From: Bacteroidales bacterium
GTDB lineage: Bacteria; Bacteroidota; Bacteroidia; Bacteroidales; Paludibacteraceae
Direction: 5' to 3'
DNA: 64,000 nucleotides
NCBI GenBank assembly: GCA_015061115.1
Contig: SUXE01000003.1
Span: 124,001-188,000, forward strand
Shown here: positions 24,435-33,767 of the stretch, one piece after another
Layout of the letters: each line of letters opens with the position of its first letter
Position numbering within the stretch: the first letter of the stretch is position 1
Notes under the pieces: model-generated
What the model saw: only the letters and a program-made list of their open reading frames with translations
What the model was told of the DNA's origin: nothing
Databases searched by the model: none
Made by a program: the position numbers and the translations under genes

Positions 24435-25775
24435 TTACTTATTGATACGTACAGCCTCATACTTGATCGGATAATCCATGTAGACATCCAAAATCTTGCG
24501 CTCGAGGATGAATGAATATTTAGATCTTACATAATCTGTAAGATAGTTGATGTAGTTGTTCTGCTGCTGCAACAGATCCACGCTAGTGACAGTCCCATAT
24601 TTGAACTTCATATTGTAGACATCGTATACAGACTTATATGCTTTTGCTCTTTTTTCGTTTGTCTTGTACTGACGGTATGCAAGATCCACGTTAGCGCATT
24701 CAACGGCTACAGTCTGACGAAGCTTCAACTCTGCCTCCTGCAAATCTACTTCAGCCATCTTTGTCTGAGCCTCATTCATCTTTAGGGATGTCTTTGTCTT
24801 GCCTCTGTCGTAGATAGGAATAGACATTGACACACCTAGGCTTTGGCTGAAACGGTCAACGAATTGGTTGCCGATATCATCAAAGTTTCTGTGTCCGGAA
24901 CTCAAACCTGCGCTTGCTGAGATTGTAGGACGTCTGCCTGCACGTGTGATCTCTTCATTGATTTTCGCAATTTCAATATTTGATTTTGCCAGAATCATAT
25001 CAGGGTGAGTGTCAAGTGTACGTTGAATAGCAGTCTCGACGCTTGGCAACTCTGCCATCGCATCCATATCTGTTGTGTCTGGGTAGACGAGTGTGAGCTC
25101 TGCGTTCGGATCCATAGAAAGGGCAAGCTTCAGATTAAGCAAAGCGTTGTCACGGTTGATCTGGCTGTTTAGCAGGTTGCATTCATCGTTGGCATATTGA
25201 GCCTGAAGGATAAGATAGTCGCTCTCCAGGATAGTTCCCACTTTGTATTTCTCTTCTCCTTGACGTAGCTGCTCCTCGCTAGTCTCAAGTATCACTTTCT
25301 GGAAACGTAGCAATTCTTCTGAAGAAAGAGCGTTAAGGAAATACTGAAGAATTTTAATGATAAGGTTATGGTCGTATTGATCGGTTCTTACCACTGCATT
25401 CTCTGCTTCAATACGTGTCTTCTCAATATTGTTTTTTATCGCTCTACCTTGATAGAGAGTAGCACCTGCATTGATGCCGACGCTTCCTCCAAGGCTGACG
25501 TCGCTTTCACGTCCGGTATGGGAAAGTGACTCAGATATAGAACCGCTTACTTGAGGCTTACGATTGTTCTTTGCTTGCTCGTAGGAATATTCGCTAACCT
25601 TTTCTGATAGTTTCAAGCTTTGACGCTCAAGACTGTTTCCGAATGCATACTCAATACACTGCTCGAGCGTAAGATTGTATCGTTCGTTTTGTGATGCCAC
25701 TTCGTTCTCATTCTGTGCGAAACCAGAATGACAGAATAGGGAGGCAATTGTTAATGTAAGTATTCCTTTTCTCAT
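24435..25775 (-). CDS. TolC-family outer-membrane efflux protein
   Basis: About 446 residues from the ATG at 25775 (MRKGILTLTIASLFCHSGFAQ signal peptide); a farther in-frame start at 25862 would add a non-signal leader. Two homologous OEP halves: LTLEQCIEYAFGNSLERQSL at the start of the first, TAIQRTLDTHPDMILAKSNI at the start of the second, each with long helices and short strands. First gene of the efflux operon, 18 bp ahead of macA-like gene. Confidence 0.92.
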   Translation of the reverse strand: MRKGILTLTIASLFCHSGFAQNENEVASQNERYNLTLEQCIEYAFGNSLERQSLKLSEKVSEYSYEQAKNNRKPQVSGSISESLSHTGRESDVSLGGSVGINAGATLYQGRAIKNNIEKTRIEAENAVVRTDQYDHNLIIKILQYFLNALSSEELLRFQKVILETSEEQLRQGEEKYKVGTILESDYLILQAQYANDECNLLNSQINRDNALLNLKLALSMDPNAELTLVYPDTTDMDAMAELPSVETAIQRTLDTHPDMILAKSNIEIAKINEEITRAGRRPTISASAGLSSGHRNFDDIGNQFVDRFSQSLGVSMSIPIYDRGKTKTSLKMNEAQTKMAEVDLQEAELKLRQTVAVECANVDLAYRQYKTNEKRAKAYKSVYDVYNMKFKYGTVTSVDLLQQQNNYINYLTDYVRSKYSFILERKILDVYMDYPIKYEAVRINK

Positions 25776-25796
25776 ATAATTGTCATTGTAATGATG

Positions 25797-25804
25797 CAAA
25801 TATA
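25797..25804 (-). promoter_or_regulatory. Probable -7 box TATATTTG of the efflux operon
   Basis: Read on the minus strand, TATATTTG matches the Bacteroidetes TAnnTTTG box and lies 22 bp before the tolC-like ATG. No good TTTG -33 box is seen at the usual spacing, so this is a partial match. Confidence 0.45.
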
Positions 25805-25993
25805 ATAGTTTTGTTGTTATTCCTATTAAGAAAATGTTTAAGTTTTTATTAATTATTAACAATAAATGACTCTATTTTGCAAAGGAATCCTCAATATGTC
25901 ACGATGATTTCAAAGATGCTTTATCAAAACGCAATTTACAAAGAGTTTTATTTTGTTATTAAGCGAGTATTTCACGTCCCGAAAAAATAAAGT

Positions 25994-26199
25994 TAACAGA
26001 AAACGCACCTTTGTAAAAAAACAACTCTGTTGTTGGTGCAGGAAAATATGTCATAAATGACATCGAAAACAGCCTAACGCAGAAAACAAAACTTAAAAAA
26101 AACATAGTTTTCTACTGTTTGTTTTTTTCGTTATGGGTTTTCTAAAACAAACTGGTTTGTGGGTTTTCCAAGCATTCTATATATGCAGTTTTCTGTTTG
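25994..26199. repeat. Structured ~205-bp element, copy B
   Basis: Starts TAACAGAAAACGCACC and ends GTTTTCTGTTT (26188-26198). It has the same plan as copy A: GCACC..GGTGC hairpin enclosing ACAAC/GTTGT, GGAAAA, ATGTCAT/ATGACAT, GAAAACAGCC, a central AAAACATAGTTTT, GGGTTTTC, ACAAAC/GTTTGT, GGTTTTCC, GCAT..ATGC hairpin, GTTTTCTG. Where the two copies differ, paired bases mostly change together. It lies in the 490-bp gap between the DUF4421 stop and the tolC start; nothing else is seen there besides the promoter box. Confidence 0.75.
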
Positions 26200-26266
26200 A
26201 AAACATTTACCCAAAAGTTAGAAACTAATGAGGCAACATTCTATTTTGGTAATAGAAAAATGTGAT

Positions 26267-27484
26267 TTATTGCGTTATTGTTGGGCTAGTGGCACGATTT
26301 CTTTTGATTCGTTTCTTCTTGTGCGGCTTGCAATGTTTGTATGCTCTGAATCCGTAACATGTTCCGATGCTGTATGAAGTGTCGTTCACTTTGATCGGAG
26401 ATCTGATGATATTGTTGAAATTTACGGATCCGAACAGACTTATCAGGTGATGTTCACGTTGCCATATCCAACTGGCTTTTCCCACCAATCCATATTGGAA
26501 TTTCGGATCATGATCGCCTATGGCATCTGACGGATTTACTCCCGCTATCCTGAATAAGGTTATATATGGGAGTGCGGATATATGAAGTAGTGTCTTTTTC
26601 GGAGTCACGAAGTTGTGAGCGTAGCCAGCGTTTAGATTCAGTCCGAAAAAGTATATCTCATCTGGAAATTGCCATTTCCCTTTGGTGTCTATTGGTAAAT
26701 CTTTGGTTTTGTCATATTTGCTTTTGATCAGATAAAAACTAGTGGTTGACAGACCGAATAGTGGACTGCCTGCACTCTTCTCTTGTCGCATACTATGGGA
26801 AAATGCGGCATTATAGGAGAATTTTTTGTAGAGTGGGGCATAATAGCTGTTGATTCTCCAGCGGAAGATTGAAATGTTTACGTCAGAGATGTCGGTATAT
26901 GTCTCATTGAAATAAAGGTTGTTGCCCAGGGTGGTGTTGATAAACAGGTCTATTCCCCAAGCGTCGCCATAATAGCTGATGCTGAATTCAGAGTTGTATT
27001 CTTTGGTGAAAGATCCTAGATCAAAACTGTATCCGAGTCCGAAATTACGGTATCCGATCCATAATCCTAATTTGGATATCTGGTCCGACGTGATGGAACA
27101 AAAGTTTGGCAGCGTGTCCGATATTGGGGTCCATCTGAAATTAGTCTGGGTGTTTAATGTGTTCAAACTTAATTTCACCTGGAGTCCGTAGTCGTTGGTC
27201 GTTATATAATTGGAATCCACCGACGTCTTCAGCAGACGGGTTATAACTCTGTCAAACCATTTCTTTTCCTCTTCATACTCGGTGACATATATATATTCGT
27301 CTTCGGAATGCTGACTGCTTCTGTACAGGTCAGTATCCCGCTCGGCTTCTATTCTTGGAATGTTGGTGCTGGAATCGTTGTTGATTGTCAGATCTGCTTC
27401 AGTTTCCGCAATTTCAGTCTGGGCCATTCCAATAAATGGAACGACGAGGATCATGATTGTGGCAAGCAGATGATTCAACTTCAT
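26267..27484 (-). CDS. DUF4421 outer-membrane beta-barrel-like protein
   Basis: 405 residues with a signal peptide (LLATIMILVVPFIGMAQ). After an acidic linker (~22-75) comes an alternating aromatic/polar beta-strand pattern (YGLQVKLSLNTLN, LGLWIGYRNFGLGYSFDLG, EFSISYYGDAWGIDLFIN) typical of outer-membrane barrels and matching DUF4421. The C-terminus is very basic (KPHKKKRIKRNR). Its ATG overlaps the stop of the channel gene by ATGA (27481-27484), so the two are translationally coupled. Function of the family is unknown; coupling hints at envelope-stress or osmotic work. Confidence 0.8.
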   Translation of the reverse strand: MKLNHLLATIMILVVPFIGMAQTEIAETEADLTINNDSSTNIPRIEAERDTDLYRSSQHSEDEYIYVTEYEEEKKWFDRVITRLLKTSVDSNYITTNDYGLQVKLSLNTLNTQTNFRWTPISDTLPNFCSITSDQISKLGLWIGYRNFGLGYSFDLGSFTKEYNSEFSISYYGDAWGIDLFINTTLGNNLYFNETYTDISDVNISIFRWRINSYYAPLYKKFSYNAAFSHSMRQEKSAGSPLFGLSTTSFYLIKSKYDKTKDLPIDTKGKWQFPDEIYFFGLNLNAGYAHNFVTPKKTLLHISALPYITLFRIAGVNPSDAIGDHDPKFQYGLVGKASWIWQREHHLISLFGSVNFNNIIRSPIKVNDTSYSIGTCYGFRAYKHCKPHKKKRIKRNRATSPTITQ

Positions 27485-30327
27485 TTATTATCAGATGGAG
27501 TTGTAATGATATGAAGATCGCGTTGAGGAAAAGGAATTACAATATTGTTTTCATTCAATGCGTTGTAAATAAGCTCTTTCGCTCTTGATACAATCACAAA
27601 CTTATTCTCTACTAGAATCCACATTACAGCGTAAAGATTAACGGAACTGTCTCCGAAATCGTTGAAGTGTACACTGATCTGTTTGCTTGGATCCACGTTC
27701 GGTTTTACTCCCGTCTTCTCAGATCTTAAGAGACTTAATTTTTCCTCTAGGATTTTTCTGACTTTTTCAACATCTGTTCCGTATGCCACACCGACCGGCA
27801 ACTTCACGAGTTCATATCCATGGTTGCGGGTCAGGTTTTTGAATGTCTTTGTGAAAAGAGTTGAATTCAGGAATGCGACAACGCAACCGTCTAAGGTGAT
27901 AAGCTGGGTGCTTTGATAAGTTATCGACTCCACTTTACCTCTTACTCCGTCGCACTCGATGAAATCTCCGACTCTCACACGTCCTGTCATCAATGTGATT
28001 CCATAGAAGAAATTGTTGATCATATCACGCATTGCGAATCCGAGACCAGTAGCAAGACCTGCTGTTACGATTGAGATTCCGCTTTTTGGCACCTGTAGTA
28101 AAAACAGGATGAAGATGAAGTAGATGCTCCATACAACAATAGAGATAAGATTGTTTACAAGAGTGATATTGGATCTCTCAATCTCATGCACCTGTTTGTT
28201 TTTCAGTTTCCAATGCTTGTAGACAGAACGGAAAAGATATGATATGAATCTGAAGATAAAGTAGAACTCCAATACAACAACAAGTTTGAACAATGACAAC
28301 TGACACAAATCCTCAATGTCGAGGAAGTTTGTGAAGAAGATGTCTTTACACATGGCTGTAAGATCGAAGATATCTGTGGCGATATAGATGCAGAGAAGGA
28401 ATGATAGCACTGCTGCCACAGGAATCAGACACATTGTGACGAGATCCAGGAACCAAGTGTAAGTGATATTGTCGCCTTGGTTGTTTTGCAACTCGATGAT
28501 CTTTTTGTTGAGAATATTGTTGTATTCTTCTTTTGTCATTGACGACTCAAGAATTCCGTTTTTGTTTAGAATATGCTTGGCAACCTTGTCTTTTTCAAAC
28601 GCCTTCATATATTCCGACGCGAATGTCAATGCCTGTACGCATGTAAGCTGGACGAGCCACCAGATGAAAACTTCCACGGCCAAAAGAGCATAACCGAGCC
28701 ATGCCATGACACAGGCAACTGTCATGATGGTGAGTGATATCCATGCGTATATCTCGTCGTATTTAGGGATGTTCGCGTGATGTTTCTTCACTGAACGGAA
28801 ACCCCAGATTGTGAACAATATAAGCATTGGAGGGAAGAGAATCACAACCAGATTGTTTGGCACGAACAGAATGCGGAATATGATGATAACAAGACCCATC
28901 ATCAAAATAGGGAAGTAGCATGAAAACGCACTCTTTATCTGATCTCCTTTTGTGCGATAGACAAGTGAAAGGGTTATGGCTGCAATTAAAAGCACATACT
29001 CTATCAATCGTGAACATGCCATTGTCAGGAAATTCTGACTTGCGAATATCTGAGGCAATGTGCACAATATCGTGAATAGAAAACATGTCAGTGAGATCGC
29101 GTAGTATGGAATAAATTCAGATTTGAGCTTTTTTCGTTTGCCATATTGTTTCAGGAAGAAGATGGCAATTCCTGCCGCTAGTAATATGAGTCCAAAAACC
29201 GATAGCACCAGACCAATTATAGTGGTGCCTTTCCAATCAGAGTCTTCAGTGTCGTTGCTAGTGTATTTGTCTTTTATGTCATGGGATGCATTGCTGCAAT
29301 ATGTAGAAAAGTTGCGGATTACAGAGAGATAGTTGTTTCCTCCGTTGGTGAAGATACTCTGCTGTATAGCTTCATATCTGCCAAGTGCATAATCATTGAC
29401 GTTTTTCAGACGAGACTCAACGTGCTCGTACAGTTTTTTATCTTTGATGATATGGTCTCTTACAGAAATGAGATTGGCAAGGATTTTTTTAGATAAAGCC
29501 ACGCAAGAATCTCTTTCTATCTGGCTGGCTTCAGACAATCTGAAGTCTTTTAGCTCCGTCATAAACAATCTGCTTGCAGATTTTGGAATCGACGGGATTC
29601 TGAATGTATCGTTTATGTTGTTTGTATTGTTTGCGGAGTCTGTCACCTCTTTTGCGATTTCTCTTGCCTTTTCCAGCATAAAGCTATCTTGCTTGGCCTC
29701 CATCGCTTTCTTTATCTCCTCAGCGGATGTGGCTGATGTGTCGCCGCCAAGCTGTTTGCCAAAGATATTGATTCCCATACCTTTGGTTGTTGAGTCGATT
29801 TGTTGCTTGCCATATTTCTGAGCCTCGTATGCTGCGGTTGCCTGCTCAACAGCCTTTTTGATAGAGTCTTCTTTCATCTTGGCTACTCTAATGCTGTCGA
29901 TGTTGAATTTCTTTTTTCTTGGGGATATGCTTTCCAACGACTCAATCAAGAGAGTATAGCGTTTGATCTCATTGTCAAGTTTTTTGATGCTGATGTCGAA
30001 AGGCATTCTTTTCTTTTTGAAATTGTGATATTGCATGGTTGCCTCATGACATGCGTATGCCATATCGAAAATATAGTCTTGCTTTTGGCTGTATAGCATC
30101 AAGGCGATTTTCTCACTCTCTTGAATTGTTTTCAAAGCTTCTCTGTGCTGTTGGACGTTGATACTATCGTATCTAGCCATCATTTCAGTCTCTTCTTTGT
30201 ATGTTTTTTCCAGTTCTGCTTTAAGCACACTGACTGTGTTGTCTAGGTTTTGTTCGTTTAGCACAGCAAACACTTGTGCTGATATTGCGAAAAGTATTGC
30301 AAAGATACTCCAGAGTCTCTTTTTCAT
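27481..30327 (-). CDS. Large MscS-family mechanosensitive channel with periplasmic coiled-coil domain
   Basis: 948 residues. Signal peptide 1-22, then a long helical periplasmic region (~25-370) rich in K/E with coiled-coil character, followed by about ten membrane helices (~375-790). The MscS core is at ~770-930: pore helix GLATGLGFAMRDMINNFFYG, then beta domain VRVGDFIECDGVRGKVESI and the C-terminal alpha/beta domain. The layout is that of MscK/YbdG-like giant MscS members, which release solutes on membrane tension. It is followed by the coupled DUF4421 gene. Confidence 0.9.
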   Translation of the reverse strand: MKKRLWSIFAILFAISAQVFAVLNEQNLDNTVSVLKAELEKTYKEETEMMARYDSINVQQHREALKTIQESEKIALMLYSQKQDYIFDMAYACHEATMQYHNFKKKRMPFDISIKKLDNEIKRYTLLIESLESISPRKKKFNIDSIRVAKMKEDSIKKAVEQATAAYEAQKYGKQQIDSTTKGMGINIFGKQLGGDTSATSAEEIKKAMEAKQDSFMLEKAREIAKEVTDSANNTNNINDTFRIPSIPKSASRLFMTELKDFRLSEASQIERDSCVALSKKILANLISVRDHIIKDKKLYEHVESRLKNVNDYALGRYEAIQQSIFTNGGNNYLSVIRNFSTYCSNASHDIKDKYTSNDTEDSDWKGTTIIGLVLSVFGLILLAAGIAIFFLKQYGKRKKLKSEFIPYYAISLTCFLFTILCTLPQIFASQNFLTMACSRLIEYVLLIAAITLSLVYRTKGDQIKSAFSCYFPILMMGLVIIIFRILFVPNNLVVILFPPMLILFTIWGFRSVKKHHANIPKYDEIYAWISLTIMTVACVMAWLGYALLAVEVFIWWLVQLTCVQALTFASEYMKAFEKDKVAKHILNKNGILESSMTKEEYNNILNKKIIELQNNQGDNITYTWFLDLVTMCLIPVAAVLSFLLCIYIATDIFDLTAMCKDIFFTNFLDIEDLCQLSLFKLVVVLEFYFIFRFISYLFRSVYKHWKLKNKQVHEIERSNITLVNNLISIVVWSIYFIFILFLLQVPKSGISIVTAGLATGLGFAMRDMINNFFYGITLMTGRVRVGDFIECDGVRGKVESITYQSTQLITLDGCVVAFLNSTLFTKTFKNLTRNHGYELVKLPVGVAYGTDVEKVRKILEEKLSLLRSEKTGVKPNVDPSKQISVHFNDFGDSSVNLYAVMWILVENKFVIVSRAKELIYNALNENNIVIPFPQRDLHIITTPSDNK

Positions 30328-30717
30328 CTTGAATTATACGTAGTTAAGAAAATATGTTACAAAATTAGTGAAATTCATAATCTAATAGACATAAAATAAA
30401 AAAATTAGGGTTTTTGTATGGAAATATAATCATTTTCAGACCTGTATTTTTGTCTATAACGTACTGTTGAGAGAAAAGATTGTTGCGTGAGACAGATTTT
30501 TTTGAAATGTCTTTTCTTTGAAAACGGATTTGTCTGTTTAAAAATATGTTGGATAATATAATAATTGATTAAAATGATTGAAGTTGATATTTTTTTCTTG
30601 TTTTTATTTTGAATGTTGTTGCAGATAATTTTATTTTGTAAGTGCATGAATTGGTTAATTGGTTCCCCATATTGATGCTTATGAATGAGTGAACCATGTT
30701 TATTATAGGGTTATATT
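30328..30717. other. AT-rich divergent intergenic region
   Basis: 390 bp between the divergent channel gene and GH9 gene. Very AT-rich with many short A and T runs and no supported ORF. It should hold both promoters, but I could not find a complete TTTG/TAnnTTTG pair. Confidence 0.5.
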
Positions 30718-32421
30718 ATGGACTTGAAGAAAAGTATATTTCTTGCTTCATTGGCAATGCCTGTCTGCTCAATGGCTGCCGATGTCACATTGCAAGCAAA
30801 CCAGATTGGATATCCTGCACAAGCAGTCAAGCAGGCTATGATTTGTAATTCTACTGTTTCTGAATACTCAATTGTTGATGCTAAAAGTGGTACTGTAGTT
30901 TATAAAGATTCACTTCCAAAGGCAAAATCGTGGAGAGCGTCAGGTGACAATGTCACTTGGGCGGACTTCACAAAATTCTCTATTCCTGGAGAGTATAAAT
31001 TGAAAATCGGAACAAAAGAGTCAGAACCATTCAAGGTTCAGAAAGACGGACATGTTTATGATGAATTGTTGACGCAGACGATTAAGGGTTTTTACTTCTG
31101 GCGATGCAGTTCTCCTATTGAAAGCAAGTTCGCTAAATTCAAAGGTGTGGATTATTCACGTGCGGCTGGACATCCAGACGACAAGGTTACCGTCTACACA
31201 AACGCAAAAGGATCAAAAGTGCATCGTAATGCGAGCGGTGGATGGTACGACGCGGGTGATTACGGAAAGTATACTGTGAATGCGGCAATTACGCTTCATA
31301 CTCTGCTTACCGCATATCAGTTGAATCCGAAATATTTTGACAAGTTAGACTTGAATATTCCGGAGAGTGGCAACCATACAGCTGATATCCTTGACGAATG
31401 TATGTATGAGTTGAAATGGATGCTCTCGATGCAGGATGAGGCAGACGGAAGTGTCTTCAACAAAGTCACTACACTTAAGTTCCCAGACATGATCATGCCT
31501 GCCGATGAAAAGAAAGAACGTTTCTTGATCGGTAAGACAGCGGATTGCGCTTATGATTTTGCTGCGACAATGGCTTTGGCATCACGTATCTACAAAGGCA
31601 GCACTGATTATCCTGATTTCTCAGATAAGGCATTGGCGGCTGCGAAGAGGGCCTACGATTGGGCAGTGTCACAGCGTCATTACGTGATGTTCCAGAACCC
31701 TTCTGATTGTAACACAGGTTCTTACGCTTCAAGTGAGGTGAAAGATGAGCAGTTCTGGGCGGCATCTGAACTTTTGATTTCAACAGGTGATGCGAAGTAT
31801 GCGTCTGTACTTAAGTTCTCTCAGTATTTCACTGTTCCTTTCTGGGGCGACGTGAGTACACTTGGATTGATTTCGTTGATGCACAATGAGGATGCATTGC
31901 AGGAGAAGGTAGACGTCAAGGTGGTGGAAAAGAAGTTCAAGGAGCTAGCCGACGACCTTCTTTCAATCTATAACGAAAGTGTAGGACGTGTGCCAATGAG
32001 AGAGTATTTCTGGGGTTCAAACGGACAGGTCGCAAACTCAGGTATGGTGCTTGCGATGGCATGCAAGAGATTGAATTCAGAGAAGTATTTGTCAGCAGCA
32101 CAGTATTGTCTTGACTATATTCTAGGTGCCAACGCTACTGGATACTGCTTTGTCACTGGATTTGGATCAAAATCTCCAGCGAATATCCACGACCGTAGAA
32201 GTGTCGCAGACGGTATCAATACTCCAATTCCGGGATATTTGGTAGGTGGACCTTCTCTTGACCAGACATCAGACTGTGGAAACAGTGCATATCCTACAGT
32301 CAAGTATCCTGCAAAAGCATATCTTGATATGTCGTGCAGCTACTCTACTAATGAGATCGCAATCAACTGGAATGCTCCACTTGTATCGTTGATCTCTCAG
32401 ATTGCAAACGCATACAAATAA
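30718..32421 (+). CDS. GH9 endoglucanase with N-terminal Ig-like domain
   Basis: 567 residues. Signal peptide 1-20; CelD_N Ig-like domain ~22-105 (LQANQIGYPAQAVKQAMI ... YKLKIGTKESEPFKV); GH9 (alpha/alpha)6 barrel ~110-565. Catalytic aspartates D178 and D181 lie in GGWYDAGDYGKYT, and the acid Glu is E546 in TNEIAINWNAPL. LGANATGYCFVTGFGSKSP and HDRRS are further GH9 signatures. No secretion tail is present, so it may stay periplasmic or leave by another route. Monocistronic; a strong hairpin terminator follows. Acts on beta-1,4-glucans such as cellulose fragments. Confidence 0.95.
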   Translation: MDLKKSIFLASLAMPVCSMAADVTLQANQIGYPAQAVKQAMICNSTVSEYSIVDAKSGTVVYKDSLPKAKSWRASGDNVTWADFTKFSIPGEYKLKIGTKESEPFKVQKDGHVYDELLTQTIKGFYFWRCSSPIESKFAKFKGVDYSRAAGHPDDKVTVYTNAKGSKVHRNASGGWYDAGDYGKYTVNAAITLHTLLTAYQLNPKYFDKLDLNIPESGNHTADILDECMYELKWMLSMQDEADGSVFNKVTTLKFPDMIMPADEKKERFLIGKTADCAYDFAATMALASRIYKGSTDYPDFSDKALAAAKRAYDWAVSQRHYVMFQNPSDCNTGSYASSEVKDEQFWAASELLISTGDAKYASVLKFSQYFTVPFWGDVSTLGLISLMHNEDALQEKVDVKVVEKKFKELADDLLSIYNESVGRVPMREYFWGSNGQVANSGMVLAMACKRLNSEKYLSAAQYCLDYILGANATGYCFVTGFGSKSPANIHDRRSVADGINTPIPGYLVGGPSLDQTSDCGNSAYPTVKYPAKAYLDMSCSYSTNEIAINWNAPLVSLISQIANAYK

Positions 32422-32445
32422 TTAAAATCGTATAAGTTAAGTATA

Positions 32446-32477
32446 GGAGACGTGAGCAATCGCGTCTCCTTTATTAT
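32446..32477 (+). terminator. Terminator of the first GH9 gene
   Basis: GGAGACG (32446-32452) pairs with CGTCTCC (32463-32469), followed by a T-rich run, 25 bp past the stop. The second GH9 gene uses the same stem sequence at 57126-57149. Confidence 0.8.
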
Positions 32478-32576
32478 TTGCCGACAGAGAGTCGCATTGC
32501 AAAAGATAATCTTTTTTGGTTCAGAGGTTATGTTATTCTCCGAAGAGAACGGTGGAAGAAAAAAATAAATATAATT

Positions 32577-33107
32577 ATGGAACAAAATTTGTTTTTGAGA
32601 GCTGTTGAACGAGATGAAATCATTCCTTATTTTTTAGGAAAAGGTGAATATTTTTTGCCATGCCCTCGTACACCTTATTGGGGATATGAGGATAAGGGAG
32701 AGCATTTTTATGTTGATTCTGTTACGAAAATGGAGAATTGTGTTCGAGCAAAATTAATAAGCGAGAGAAATTTATATGATGTCTTAGACAGAAGTTTTAC
32801 CTTGTGTCTAAGACGTAATCCGACAATTGATGTTTTTTATAATGCTATATTACCGACAATTGATTGGATTTCAGAAGATAAAGATAACCCATTTAAGCAA
32901 GATTGGATATATTCACAAAATTTAATTGATTCTATCATTCTATATTGGAGAGGAAAGCTTAAGGAGAGAGATGTGTTATTGCAAGTTAAAAATAAAACAG
33001 AAGAGATTGAATCTCAACTAAAACAAATTCAAAAAGTTCAGAAGCTTCTAAATTGGATTAATGAGAATTTAATGAAAGGAAAATTAGATGAAATTTGCAA
33101 AGAGTAG
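32577..33107 (+). CDS. Hypothetical protein, unrecognised
   Basis: 176 residues from the ATG at 32577 (MEQNLFLRAVERDEI); an in-frame TTG at 32478 inside the GH9 terminator region is an unlikely start. No signal peptide or membrane segment. The last ~45 residues (VKNKTEEIESQLKQIQKVQK) are predicted coiled coil. Composition is AT-rich like the rest of the island and unlike the GH9 gene upstream. Size and place would fit an orphan immunity-type protein, but I recognise no family. Confidence 0.6.
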   Translation: MEQNLFLRAVERDEIIPYFLGKGEYFLPCPRTPYWGYEDKGEHFYVDSVTKMENCVRAKLISERNLYDVLDRSFTLCLRRNPTIDVFYNAILPTIDWISEDKDNPFKQDWIYSQNLIDSIILYWRGKLKERDVLLQVKNKTEEIESQLKQIQKVQKLLNWINENLMKGKLDEICKE

Positions 33108-33126
33108 TTTTTTGATATGTTCATAA

Positions 33127-33222
33127 ATGAATATATTGAAACCTTTAGAAATTCCTTCTGAGTTAGTAAATGTTGGTTTGGAGCAAGTTCTAATGATTGT
33201 GAATGCTACTTTAGTGTCGTGA
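33127..33222 (+). pseudogene. 31-codon ORF, probably the 5' remnant of a lost gene
   Basis: ATG to TGA, MNILKPLEIPSELVNVGLEQ and eleven further residues. It starts 19 bp after the previous stop, reads like the front of a real protein, and then breaks off shortly before the dispersed repeat at 33292. It may instead be a genuine micro-protein. Confidence 0.3.
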
Positions 33223-33291
33223 AGTTATGGATTGGATACTGGCGGCTAAGAGATATGTTAGAGACAATCCATGAGGTCGTATGATCTATAC

Positions 33292-33400
33292 AAACCGACA
33301 GTGTTTTGCTTCGCAAAATACAATCGGCTTGTAGATAACCTGAGGTTATGTGTTCCTTTCAGGAACGGCTGATGATTGATGGTGGAGGGTTGATGGTTTG
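33292..33400 (+). repeat. Dispersed hairpin repeat, copy a (truncated)
   Basis: Order of motifs: AAACCGACAG..CGGCTT arm pair enclosing GTTTTGC-TTC-GCAAAAT, palindrome AACCTGAGGTT, hairpin GTTCCT-TTC-AGGAAC, then GATGGTGGAGGGTTGATGG. The later parts seen in copies b to e (GTCCCC/GGGGAAC, TCAACCGTATCCGATTG, CTGTCGGGGA) are absent. Confidence 0.75.
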
Positions 33401-33701
33401 TCTGGCTGATGAAGGATCCGTTATTGTAGGAGCCTATAGTGACAATCATGTGTTTCTTATTGTTCCTGGTGGATTATATGATGTTGTTGATAATGAAAAT
33501 CATATGGATAAAAGTGGTTATATATTACAGGAGTATAAAGATGATCCTGATATAAGTGCAGGAGATAGATCCGGACATTCCTTTGCCCAGAATGGAAGAA
33601 ATCATAAATGTGTGAACCGTATTTTGGAATGTGGAACAAATGTGAAAAGTGATGATGCTCCTGTATACGCAGGAATGGATTGGAAAGGATATAAAAAATA
33701 G
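33348..33701 (+). pseudogene. Open frame fusing repeat DNA to the tail of an unrecognised protein
   Basis: The first ~18 codons are read from the hairpin repeat and are not conserved as a frame in the other copies, so the ATG at 33348 is probably accidental. From about residue 20 on (VIVGAYSDNHVFLIVPGGLY ... NGRNHKCVNRILECGTN) the sequence looks protein-like and ends at a normal stop. I read it as the 3' part of a gene whose front was replaced by the repeat. Product unknown. Confidence 0.35.
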
Positions 33702-33767
33702 ATTTTATAAATATAAGAAACCTCTTAAACCGGTTAGGTAAAATTAATTTTTAATATTTAGATTAAT

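Noticed and set aside
33348..33400. Hairpin repeat as a coding sequence (a frame starting MCSFQERLM)
   Set aside because: Copies c and d stop early in this frame and copy b stops soon after, so the frame is not conserved.
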